From positions 88,741-152,740 of the forward strand of contig NZ_BDBV01000050.1 of assembly GCF_001613165.1 (NCBI RefSeq): a stretch of 64,000 nt of DNA, written 5' to 3'. Below the pieces are notes generated by a model. The model made no database searches. It was not told the origin of the DNA and was given only the letters and a program-made list of their open reading frames with translations. The translations under genes and the position numbers were made by a program. Within the stretch, counting starts at the first letter, position 1; each line of letters starts with the position of its first letter. This DNA is from Nocardia mexicana NBRC 108244. GTDB lineage: Bacteria > Actinomycetota > Actinomycetes > Mycobacteriales > Mycobacteriaceae. Below are positions 1 through 6,734 of this stretch, one piece after another.

Positions 1-1456
1 CGTTGGGGCCGCCGGTGATCAACAGCACCGAATTGGTGCGGCCCTGGGCGTGGCCGGTGACGGCGCTCTTGTAGGCCGCCTCCAGGGCGGGATAGGTGCG
101 GTCCGACTGCGCCGAGGACACCGAGACGTTGCCGAGCGACTGGGCTAGTTCGGTGCGGTGCTGCCGGGTCAGCGGGGCGGTCTGGGAAACCACCTTGTAC
201 GGGTTGCCGTTGTCCTGATCACCGGCGTAGGTCCAGACGCCGAGCCCGAAGTCCGGCGGCATGGTGTCCATCGTCGACTGCAGCGCGCCGAGCGTGTTGG
301 CCAGCCGGGTGAGCGAGCCGTCGGTGGCGCCCATGGCGGCGGAGGTATCGAGCAGAACCGTCGACTGCACGCCCAGCACCGGATTCGCCAGAACCGACTT
401 CACTTGGTCGAGAACGGATTTCGGCGAGGCGGCGACCGACGCGGCGGCGGGCTGGAACCCGTTGTCGGCGAAGAGTTTCTGCTGTTCGGGGGCGCGCAGG
501 TAATCGGTGAAGATTCCGGCGACGAGGTTCTGAGTCTTGTCCACCCACGGCCCGGTCAGCAGGGCGGCGGGGTAGTCGGCGACGGGGTTCGCTCCGTCGG
601 GGCGGAACTCGGTGGTGCCGCCCGAGGTTTTGAGTTGCTGTTCGGTAACCGCAGTGGCGTGGATGGCGGCGTTCGCGGCCCCGGGGGCTCCGGTGAGGCT
701 CGCCAACGCACCCGTCGTATCGCCGGATTCGGGTGCGCCCGCGGCAAGCTGCGAGATTCCGGAGACCACCTGCCCGGTGCGGGCCGCCTCGTCGGTGAGC
801 GGTTCGGCTCCGGAGACATTCGAGCCCACGGCCAGGGCGGCGGCGAGCGCCTTGTCCCCGGCGGGCATCGCCATGCGCAGACCGCCCCAGCCGTCGAGCC
901 CGACCTCCCCGAGCGAACCCTGCTGCAGCCGAGGCAGATCCGACCAGCCGACCTTCGCCTGGTCCAGCGCCTGACGCAGCTGTTCGGGCACGGCCAGCAC
1001 GATCGGGCTCACCGCCACCGACGCGGGGACGCCGCCGATCAGGCCGGGCACGCGCATCTGCTCGACCGACCGGGTCGAGTCCGCGATCCACAGCGCGGGC
1101 TCGGGGCCCAGCTTGGAATCCCAGCCGCGTCCGGAGGTGAACGCGCCCACCATCGCCGCCGACGGCTGCGCGTTCACCGCCACCGTGACGCAGTGGTCGC
1201 GCACCTGCGGTTTGGTGGCGTTGTAGCGGTCGGCGGCCGCGCGCACGGGCGTGGCGATATCGGGATCGACGGTCACCGGCAGGGTGACCTGCCCCTCCAC
1301 GCATTCTCCGGCGGCGCTACGGTCCGAGGACGCCGAATGCCCCCGCAGCCAGAACCAGCCACCCACCGCGGCCACCACGAGTAGCACCGCCACCACGGAC
1401 ACGACCAGACCCTTACTGACGCCCCGCGAACTGCTGGCGCTGCGATGTGTACCCAC
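1..1456 (-). CDS. VWA-domain membrane-anchored protein with solute-binding-like domain (Rv1836c-like), 3' end beyond window
   Basis: The GTG start at 1456 is fixed by an in-frame stop two codons upstream. Residues about 16-38 form one membrane segment (VVSVVAVLLVVAAVGGWFW), so the rest should be extracytoplasmic. The middle (about 50-350) resembles a periplasmic solute-binding fold. A von Willebrand factor A domain follows, beginning near STVLLDTSAAMG (MIDAS-like D-T-S) and still running (NSVLLITGGPN) where the window ends. From memory, the order TM, binding-like domain, VWA and several short motifs match M. tuberculosis Rv1836c, which also lies next to glcB. Substrate and partners are unknown. 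At least 485 residues are visible; the C-terminus is missing only because of the window edge. Confidence 0.8.
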   Translation of the reverse strand, partial: MGTHRSASSSRGVSKGLVVSVVAVLLVVAAVGGWFWLRGHSASSDRSAAGECVEGQVTLPVTVDPDIATPVRAAADRYNATKPQVRDHCVTVAVNAQPSAAMVGAFTSGRGWDSKLGPEPALWIADSTRSVEQMRVPGLIGGVPASVAVSPIVLAVPEQLRQALDQAKVGWSDLPRLQQGSLGEVGLDGWGGLRMAMPAGDKALAAALAVGSNVSGAEPLTDEAARTGQVVSGISQLAAGAPESGDTTGALASLTGAPGAANAAIHATAVTEQQLKTSGGTTEFRPDGANPVADYPAALLTGPWVDKTQNLVAGIFTDYLRAPEQQKLFADNGFQPAAASVAASPKSVLDQVKSVLANPVLGVQSTVLLDTSAAMGATDGSLTRLANTLGALQSTMDTMPPDFGLGVWTYAGDQDNGNPYKVVSQTAPLTRQHRTELAQSLGNVSVSSAQSDRTYPALEAAYKSAVTGHAQGRTNSVLLITGGPN

Positions 1457-1502
1457 GGTTCACCAGTGTATGTTCACGCCGCATTTGCCGCTCCGTCGCT
1501 CG

Positions 1503-1536
1503 GCCCGCCCCACCCGCTGGGGCGGGTGGGGCGGGC
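1503..1536. terminator. GC-rich perfect hairpin between whiB and the VWA gene
   Basis: A 14-bp perfect inverted repeat (GCCCGCCCCACCCG paired with CGGGTGGGGCGGGC) has a 6-nt loop. It lies downstream of whiB and upstream of the VWA gene, both on the minus strand. There is no U-tract, so it may be a hairpin-only actinobacterial terminator or a processing site. Confidence 0.5.
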
Positions 1537-1679
1537 TATCTATGGATCCAGTGGGGCGCGCTATCTATGGATCCAGCGGTGGGGCGCTGTTTCTGTGGAT
1601 CAGGCGGGCGGGGCCCTGGTCCCTATAGATCAGGGCTTACCTGCGGATCAGATAGGTCAGGGCTTACCTGCGGATCAGG
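1536..1679. repeat. Short tandem duplications including the 3' end of whiB
   Basis: CTATCTATGGATCCAG occurs at 1536-1551 and again at 1561-1576. A near-identical 24-nt unit (AGGGCTTACCTGCGGATCAG is its 3' part) is found at 1628-1651 and 1656-1679. The second copy contains the last codons and stop of whiB, so the first copy is a duplicated gene end lying just downstream of the stop. Confidence 0.7.
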
Positions 1680-1924
1680 CGGCCGCGGTCGTACTCGTGG
1701 CCGCCCCAGACGCCGGACTGGCCGGTGTCGGCGGCGAACTCGCCGCACTGGCGGCGGATCGGGCAGCCGGCGCAGACGGTGCGGGCGTAGGCGAAGTCCT
1801 GCGACGGGTACGGGAACCACGCGTCATGATTCGGGTCACCCTTGCAAGCGGCACCCTCCCAGCTCTGCGAATCCGAGAGCGGAAGCAGATCCACCAGGGT
1901 GAGTTCCTGTAGTGCGTTGGTCAT
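1664..1924 (-). CDS. WhiB-family [4Fe-4S] transcriptional regulator
   Basis: An 86-residue WhiB-like protein. It has the four cluster cysteines C27, C51, C54 and C60 (the C-x2-C pair within VCAGCPIRRQC), the G-V-W-G-G turn (71-75) and a short basic tail, RGRLIRR, for DNA or sigma-factor contact. The family binds an iron-sulphur cluster and acts with the primary sigma factor as a redox- or NO-responsive regulator. The ATG at 1924 follows a strong ribosome site (GGAGGGG), so longer upstream starts are not needed. It lies 25 nt downstream of the HNH gene and is probably cotranscribed with it. I cannot assign the WhiB subclass. Confidence 0.9.
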   Translation of the reverse strand: MTNALQELTLVDLLPLSDSQSWEGAACKGDPNHDAWFPYPSQDFAYARTVCAGCPIRRQCGEFAADTGQSGVWGGHEYDRGRLIRR

Positions 1925-1949
1925 TTCGGATCCCCTCCTTTCTCGGGGC

Positions 1950-2495
1950 TCAGGTGGTGGCGGCCAGGTCCTTCCAGATCCGCCGTTGTCTCTTCTCCAT
2001 CTCGTTGGGGGCCTTCGGCTCCCACAGCAGTCGCATACCGGCCTCTTCCGGCGTGCGATCCGCCTTGTGCGTGTTGCACGGCCCACACGCGGCGATCAGG
2101 TTGTTCCACGTGTTCGGTCCGCCCCGGCTGCGCGGCCGGATGTGGTCGACGGTGCGGGCCCATCCGGCGCAGTACCCGCAGCGGTGCTCGTCACGCCGCA
2201 GCACCCCCGCGAGGGTGGCGCGGCTCTCGTCGTGCACCAGCACCCGGTGTTCGAGGTAGACGTAGCGCAGCAGCCGAATCGTTTGCGGCAGTGCGAGTTC
2301 CAGGTGCTTGGACCGGATCGGAAAGTGCGGCTCCCACGCGGCGACGGTCTCGGCGGCGCCGGTGATGAGCAGCACCACCGCCCGGTCGGCGCCGATATCG
2401 GTGAGCGCCTCGTAGGAGGCGTTGAGTACCAGCACGCCGGTGTTTATCCAGTTGTCGGGGGTGGGGGCCGCGTCGGGGGCCCGGCGGAACAGCAT
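1950..2495 (-). CDS. HNH endonuclease family protein
   Basis: A 181-residue protein with a C-terminal HNH domain: C-G-Y-C zinc pair, then TVDHIRPRSRGG, the N-N-L-I-A-A-C-G-P-C-N core, and H-K. The catalytic His/Asn/His and the two CxxC zinc knuckles are all present. The N-terminal half (VLVLNASYEAL) is typical of actinobacterial HNH proteins that are not part of an obvious restriction system. The start is taken at ATG 2495; an in-frame GTG at 2504 is the alternative, and neither has a clear ribosome site. The 43-codon ORF lies just upstream and whiB just downstream. The target is unknown. Confidence 0.85.
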   Translation of the reverse strand: MLFRRAPDAAPTPDNWINTGVLVLNASYEALTDIGADRAVVLLITGAAETVAAWEPHFPIRSKHLELALPQTIRLLRYVYLEHRVLVHDESRATLAGVLRRDEHRCGYCAGWARTVDHIRPRSRGGPNTWNNLIAACGPCNTHKADRTPEEAGMRLLWEPKAPNEMEKRQRRIWKDLAATT

Positions 2496-2547
2496 GGGTG
2501 TCACCAGGTTTCGAGGAGTGAACGAACAGGGGGAGTGCGGGCGGGGG

Positions 2548-2679
2548 TCAGGCCTGGCCCGGGAGGCGGCGGCCGAGTTCGCTGCCGTCGAGCAGGGCGT
2601 TCGGGTCGAGTCGATCGGTGCTCGAAAGCCGCTGCGGGGCATAGTTGTTCATTGCCGGGCGGTTATTGTCCGGATGCAT
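2548..2679 (-). CDS. Small ORF, 43 residues, with near-perfect ribosome site
   Basis: ATG at 2679 is preceded by AAGGAGGAGGTGGCTG, an almost ideal Shine-Dalgarno sequence, and the frame runs 43 codons to a TGA. The peptide is hydrophilic, rich in Asn, Arg and Leu, begins MHPDNNRPAMNNYAPQRL, and has no membrane segment or cysteine. It ends 52 nt before the HNH start and is probably the first gene of the small ORF-HNH-whiB transcript. It could be a real small protein or a leader peptide whose translation affects the HNH gene. No family recognised. Confidence 0.5.
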   Translation of the reverse strand: MHPDNNRPAMNNYAPQRLSSTDRLDPNALLDGSELGRRLPGQA

Positions 2680-2825
2680 CAGCCACCTCCTCCTTCCTGG
2701 TGTTCGTCGAAAGCCTCGGCCCCGAACGGGACCGATTGATCATCGTCTTCATGGTGACACAGCGTTACGGCCGTTGTCGGGTCATTTTCGGCCGTGCGAG
2801 GTGGTGTGACCCCCCTCGTCGCGAT

Positions 2826-3662
2826 CTACAACGAGGAGGCGCGCGATTTTGTTCCGGACCTGCTCGTCCGCGCCGGGCGCACGAACAGGAACAGCACCGG
2901 AACCAGGTACGCCGTCCACACGATCGCCTGCAGCACACTCGGTTTCGGCTGGAAGTTGAAGATTCCCTTCAGCAGGGTGCCGTACCAGCTGTCCGGGGGA
3001 ATCGTGTCACTGATGTCGAAGAGGCGGTTGTTCAGGCCGGGCAGGATGTTCGCCTCCTGCAGGTCGTGCACCCCGTAGGCGATGACGCCGGCCGCGATGA
3101 CGATCAGCATGGCGCCGGTCCAGGTGAAGAATTTCGCCAGATTGATCCGCAGCGCACCGCGATAGAACAGCCAGCCGATCACCACGGCCGTGATCAGCCC
3201 CAGTGCGGCCCCCACGACGGGCCGGACGCCGTCGTCGGCGGCCTGCACCGACGCCCAGAGGAACAGCGCCGTCTCCAGGCCCTCTCGGCCGACCGCGAGG
3301 AATGCGAGCAGCACGAGCGCGCCGGTGCCGATGGTCAGTGCCTGATCCAGCTTGCCGTGCAGTTCGGCCTTCAGATATCGGGCGGTCCGGCGCATCCAGA
3401 AGATCATCCAGGTCACCAGGGATACGGCCAGGATCGACAGGATTCCGCCCAGCGCTTCCTGCGCCTCGAAAGTCAGCTGGCGCGAACCGAATTGCAGCGC
3501 CGCCCCCGCCCCGAGACTGATGCATATCGCCGCGCCGACGCCGAACCAGATCGGGGGGAGCTTATCGGTGTTACCGGTCTTTACCAGGTAGGCGACGAGA
3601 ATGCTGACCACGAGGCAGGCCTCGAGGCCTTCGCGCAGGCCGATCAGATAGTTGGCGAACAC
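2826..3662 (-). CDS. efeU: FTR1/EfeU-family high-affinity iron permease
   Basis: A 278-residue, roughly seven-helix membrane protein with the two family-defining R-E-G-L-E iron-binding motifs at residues 10-14 and 126-130. The family moves ferric iron released from an oxidase or carrier across the cytoplasmic membrane. The gene follows the P19-type lipoprotein with a 21-nt gap on the same strand, giving the P19-FTR1 arrangement known from Campylobacter. The C-terminus is short and basic. The efeU symbol reflects family membership; there is no EfeB peroxidase and no complete EfeO here. Expression is probably iron-repressed through the IdeR box at 4300-4318. Confidence 0.9.
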   Translation of the reverse strand: MFANYLIGLREGLEACLVVSILVAYLVKTGNTDKLPPIWFGVGAAICISLGAGAALQFGSRQLTFEAQEALGGILSILAVSLVTWMIFWMRRTARYLKAELHGKLDQALTIGTGALVLLAFLAVGREGLETALFLWASVQAADDGVRPVVGAALGLITAVVIGWLFYRGALRINLAKFFTWTGAMLIVIAAGVIAYGVHDLQEANILPGLNNRLFDISDTIPPDSWYGTLLKGIFNFQPKPSVLQAIVWTAYLVPVLFLFVRPARTSRSGTKSRASSL

Positions 3663-3683
3663 GGCGATCGTCCGGGTGCCCGG

Positions 3684-4274
3684 TCAGCCTTCCGGCTTCA
3701 GCTGGACGTTCTCGAAGGTGACGGTGGCGCCCTCGCTCAGCGCCGGTTTCTCCCCGCTGCCGCCGTGCCGCAGGAATGTCGGCGGCTGCAGCGTGGCGCG
3801 CAGCGTGTAGGTGCCGTCGGGGACGGAGAAGTTGTTGGCGTAGTGGAAGAACGGCGCGTAGTAGAAGTTCAGGTTCTGCCCCTGCACCACGGCACCGTCG
3901 GGGCCGATCACCTCGAGGCGGATCGGGACGTCGGGCACGATCCGGCCCGTGGACGCCTCCATCGGGATGATCTCGATGTGGTGCGTTTCGCCGGGTGCGG
4001 GCGGGCGGTTGACCTGTTTGCCGTCGACGACCTGGAACCAGGGTTCGGCCGCCTCGACGATATAGCCGACGCGATAGTCGCCCGCGGTGGCGCTGCCTCC
4101 GTTGGCGGCTATCTCGGCCTCGAGGACCGTGTACTGCTCGGCGACACCGGCCGGGATCGACTGTTGCGCGGGGGGCTTGTCACCGTCGGACTCGTCGTCG
4201 CCACAGGACGCCGACAGCAGTGCGAGAGGAACGAATACCGCGAGGGTGCGGAGTAACGCCTTTGAACTGGTCAT
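3684..4274 (-). CDS. P19/Tp34-type iron-transport lipoprotein
   Basis: A 196-residue exported lipoprotein with a hydrophobic signal ending in the lipobox L-S-A-S-C. The mature domain carries patterns typical of the periplasmic P19 iron-transport family: GETHHIEIIPMEA, the methionine/histidine-rich early strand, and YYAPFFHYANNFSVPDGTY. P19 proteins bind Cu and Fe and hand iron to FTR1 permeases, which fits the next gene. ATG 4274 is chosen over an upstream TTG at 4292. It is first in the operon, directly behind an IdeR-type operator. Confidence 0.8.
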   Translation of the reverse strand: MTSSKALLRTLAVFVPLALLSASCGDDESDGDKPPAQQSIPAGVAEQYTVLEAEIAANGGSATAGDYRVGYIVEAAEPWFQVVDGKQVNRPPAPGETHHIEIIPMEASTGRIVPDVPIRLEVIGPDGAVVQGQNLNFYYAPFFHYANNFSVPDGTYTLRATLQPPTFLRHGGSGEKPALSEGATVTFENVQLKPEG

Positions 4275-4299
4275 TTGATCTAGCCGCTTCAATCGTCCA

Positions 4300-4318
4300 T
4301 AAGGTGAGCCAAACCTAA
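4300..4318. promoter_or_regulatory. IdeR/DtxR iron box upstream of P19-FTR1
   Basis: On the minus strand this reads TTAGGTTTGGCTCACCTTA, matching 16 of 19 positions of the consensus IdeR box TTAGGTTAGGCTAACCTAA. It lies 26 nt upstream of the P19 start and 112 nt upstream of the divergent cupredoxin gene. Iron-loaded IdeR would repress the permease operon and perhaps also the divergent gene. Confidence 0.75.
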
Positions 4319-4430
4319 AGTGTAATGTGCGTCACGTCAAGAGGTTCGGCAATCGGCACCCGCTCACCGGTCGAGAACGGTGCTACGGTGCTGCCATCGT
4401 CGTCCGTACCGCTCGCCCCCGGGAGCTGTC

Positions 4431-4805
4431 GTGAGAACTCGACTCCTTCGCCACGCCGTAATCGCCCTCGCCGCCGCGGGACTCGCGGTCGCCTGTACCG
4501 AGAAGGGCGGCGACGACGGCTCCGGCGCCATCGCCGTGACCAACACCGATGACAGCTGCGAGCTGTCCAGAACCTCGGCGCCGGTGGGGGCGATCACCTT
4601 CGAGGTGCGAAACAAGGGGACCAGGATTACCGAGTTCTATCTCTACACACCCGACGGGAAGGTGGTGAGCGAGGTGGAGGGCATCGGCCCGGGCCTGTCG
4701 CGCAGCATGACCGTTCAGGTCACCGAGCCCGGGACATATTCCACCGCTTGTAAACCGGGGATGGTGGGCGCGGGAATCCGGGGACAGTTCACCGTCACGA
4801 AGTAG
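4431..4805 (+). CDS. Stand-alone EfeO-type cupredoxin lipoprotein
   Basis: A 124-residue lipoprotein: basic N-terminus, hydrophobic stretch, lipobox (LAVAC), then a single cupredoxin-like domain matching the N-terminal domain of EfeO. The recognisable parts are DDSCELS near the start, ITFEVRNKG, and YSTACKPGM near the end. EfeO normally continues into an M75 imelysin/peptidase domain; here the protein stops after the cupredoxin. The GTG at 4431 follows GGGAGCTGTC. It is divergent from the P19-FTR1 operon, so it probably supplies the iron-binding or oxidising step of that uptake system. Confidence 0.75.
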   Translation: MRTRLLRHAVIALAAAGLAVACTEKGGDDGSGAIAVTNTDDSCELSRTSAPVGAITFEVRNKGTRITEFYLYTPDGKVVSEVEGIGPGLSRSMTVQVTEPGTYSTACKPGMVGAGIRGQFTVTK

Positions 4806-4902
4806 CGCTTCCTCGCCCGTTCCGCGAAATATCTTGTAGTAGAACGTGTATCGGATCGTGAGTTCGCGGGCAGCTCCCGTGCAGAGGTTATCGACGCCGA
4901 CG

Positions 4903-5127
4903 TCACGTGTCCAACCAGTGTGCGATCTCGTCGAGATGCTCTGCCGCGAAGAGGTCCGCGCCATCGACTGCGTCCAATAGTCGCCACACGGACGGTGTGT
5001 AAGGACCGTGCACCAGGCGGTAGCCCGCCCGTTCCGCACGGGCCGCGAGGTCTGGAGCGGCCCGCAACTCGGCGGCTTGCGCGTCGGCGGTCGCGGCGCT
5101 GTCCGGCTCGATATCCATGTCAGGCAT
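4903..5127 (-). CDS. Hypothetical protein, 74 residues
   Basis: Acidic, alanine-rich small protein (begins MPDMDIEPDSAATADAQ) with no membrane segment and no recognised domain. Its start overlaps the 3' end of the winged-helix gene by 8 nt, so the two are probably translated as a pair. A role as partner of that DNA-binding protein is only inference. Confidence 0.6.
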   Translation of the reverse strand: MPDMDIEPDSAATADAQAAELRAAPDLAARAERAGYRLVHGPYTPSVWRLLDAVDGADLFAAEHLDEIAHWLDT

Positions 5128-5377
5128 CCACCCTGCCGAAGTCGGTTGCCTTCGCGGCCAATGTGTTCCGGCCCAGTTGAGTAATTTCGTAGCGGCCCCT
5201 GCGTGGCCCGGTCATAATGAGGTTGCGGCTGGCGAGATTCGCTACAGCCTGGCGGGCGGTCCATTCGGTGAGGCTCGCCGAAATTTTTATCTGATGTTCC
5301 GTGAGCATTCCTCCGCAGCTCAGGGCCCGAAGGACCCGGGCCTGGGCGATGGTGAGTTTTCCGTGTTGCTGGTTCAT
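5120..5377 (-). CDS. Small winged-helix DNA-binding protein
   Basis: An 85-residue protein with a MarR-like winged helix: LTIAQARVLRALSCGG, the helix pair LTEWTARQAVANLASRNLI, then a wing-like TGPRRGRYEITQLGR. There is no separate ligand domain, so it is a minimal DNA-binding module. The ATG at 5377 has a weak ribosome site. It overlaps the next gene by 8 nt and is transcribed divergently from the XRE regulator, with a shared 158-nt upstream region. Its target is unknown. Confidence 0.65.
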   Translation of the reverse strand: MNQQHGKLTIAQARVLRALSCGGMLTEHQIKISASLTEWTARQAVANLASRNLIMTGPRRGRYEITQLGRNTLAAKATDFGRVDA

Positions 5378-5535
5378 GCCGTTATGGTGCGCCGCGTGGT
5401 CATGGCGGGAGGTGCGAAACGGGCTGTGCCAAGCGATCTGCGCATGTGCCCTGCATGCTTCCTGATCCGGGCACAGCGCGATTCCCGCGGTGGGAAATGG
5501 CAGGTCAGGTCTTGAGAAACGAAAGGGGACAGGTG

Positions 5536-6426
5536 ATGGGAGGCAAGCCGGAGCACGGCATGTCGACGCTCGTGCGACGCCAGCTGGGCCGAGCACTGCG
5601 GGACGCGAGGCAGGCGCTGGGATACACCCTGGAACAGGTTGCCGAGGCGATGGAAACGAGTCGATCGACGCTCGGTCGGCTCGAACTCGGGCAGAACGAG
5701 AAGATCAGGGGGCGGGAAATCGAGGGTCTGTGTCGGTTCTACGGGTTGTCCGATGAGCGGACCGAGTACTTGAAATCTCTGGTGGCGCAAGCACACACGA
5801 AGTCATGGTGGCAAGCGCACCGACAGCTGGTCCTGCCTGAGTTCAACGCATACCTCGAGATGGAGTCTGGAGCGTGCGAGCTGTCGTTCTATCAGCCCAT
5901 GGTCATCCCGGGGCTATTGCAAACACTGGACTATTCGAAGGCGATGGAACGTCCCTTTCTCCCGACCGATGATCCGGCCCTGATGGACCAGCGAGCGGCG
6001 CTTCGAATACAGCGATCTGCGATCCTTACTCGGCGTCACAGGCCTGTGCGGGTGGAATTTCTTCTGCACGAAGCTGTTCCGCTCACATCGGCTGTACCCG
6101 ATCGTATGATGGCGGCGCAACTCCGTCATGTTGCCGACATGGGCACCCGGGAGAATGTGACGGTTCGGATCGTTCCGTTCGCGGCGGGCTTCCCGACCGG
6201 GGCTCCGGTTTCTCCCTACATCATCCTCGACTTCGCGCCTGACCTGCGGGGAATTACGGAGCCGCCAGTCGTTTATACCGAAAACACCATCGGTACAATG
6301 GTTTTCGAAGAAGTCGACGATGTAGAACGATTTCGGCAGATACATGAAAGACTGCGGACGGCGGCGTTGGACGAGCGTGCGACTCGCGATCTGCTCAGAA
6401 GGCTAGCAAGGAGGTACGAACAGTGA
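5536..6426 (+). CDS. XRE-family regulator with DUF5753 domain
   Basis: A 296-residue protein with an N-terminal helix-turn-helix (LGYTLEQVAEAMETSRSTL, about residues 26-50) and a long C-terminal DUF5753 region. Typical patterns there are YQPMVIPGLLQT, EFLLHEAVL-like, and VRIVPF. This is the actinobacterial WhiJ-like class, which pairs with a DUF397 partner encoded immediately downstream; some such pairs affect development or antibiotic production in Streptomyces. ATG 5536 follows GAAAGGGGACAGGTG. The 4-nt overlap with the DUF397 gene indicates translational coupling. Confidence 0.9.
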   Translation: MGGKPEHGMSTLVRRQLGRALRDARQALGYTLEQVAEAMETSRSTLGRLELGQNEKIRGREIEGLCRFYGLSDERTEYLKSLVAQAHTKSWWQAHRQLVLPEFNAYLEMESGACELSFYQPMVIPGLLQTLDYSKAMERPFLPTDDPALMDQRAALRIQRSAILTRRHRPVRVEFLLHEAVPLTSAVPDRMMAAQLRHVADMGTRENVTVRIVPFAAGFPTGAPVSPYIILDFAPDLRGITEPPVVYTENTIGTMVFEEVDDVERFRQIHERLRTAALDERATRDLLRRLARRYEQ

Positions 6427-6629
6427 CGATCCAGCTGTCGGGGGCGGAATGGTTCAAGTCGTCGCGGAGCGCACAAGGCCGGGAGTGCGTCGAGGTCGCG
6501 TGGCTCGATGCCGGGCATGTCGGTGTGCGGGACTCGAAGAACCCCGAAGGCCCGGCGCTGGTGTTCTGCCCGGGCGAGTGGGATGCGTTCACCGTCGGTG
6601 TGCGGGAGGGTGAATTCGACCGGGCGTAA
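6423..6629 (+). CDS. DUF397 domain protein (partner of the XRE regulator)
   Basis: A 68-residue DUF397 protein with the family pattern WFKSSRSAQGRECVEVA, the V-x-V-R-D-S-K motif, and PGEWDAF. It starts with GTG inside the last codons of the XRE gene. DUF397 proteins are thought to antagonise or modulate their XRE partner. The mechanism is not visible from sequence. Confidence 0.9.
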   Translation: MTIQLSGAEWFKSSRSAQGRECVEVAWLDAGHVGVRDSKNPEGPALVFCPGEWDAFTVGVREGEFDRA

Positions 6630-6653
6630 GCGTGGTTCGATTGCCACGCCGAC

Positions 6654-6686
6654 AAGGGGTGCGGGAACATGTAAGGGGTGCGGGAA
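6654..6686 (+). repeat. Direct repeat AAGGGGTGCGGGAA, two copies (dispersed element)
   Basis: The 14-mer AAGGGGTGCGGGAA occurs at 6654-6667 and 6673-6686. The same core recurs as an inverted pair at 24485-24562, so this looks like one arm of a dispersed intergenic element. It sits between the DUF397 and DUF222-HNH genes. Confidence 0.6.
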
Positions 6687-6734
6687 TCGATCTTTGCGTG
6701 ACGAAATGCGTTGTGGCCGAATATAATCGAACAT

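Noticed and set aside
1950..2495. Group I/II intron or intein homing HNH nuclease
   Set aside because: No intron structure or interrupted host gene is present around it. It is a free-standing HNH gene.
4903..5377. Toxin-antitoxin pair
   Set aside because: The two small overlapping genes fit the size, but neither matches a toxin fold; only the winged helix is recognisable.
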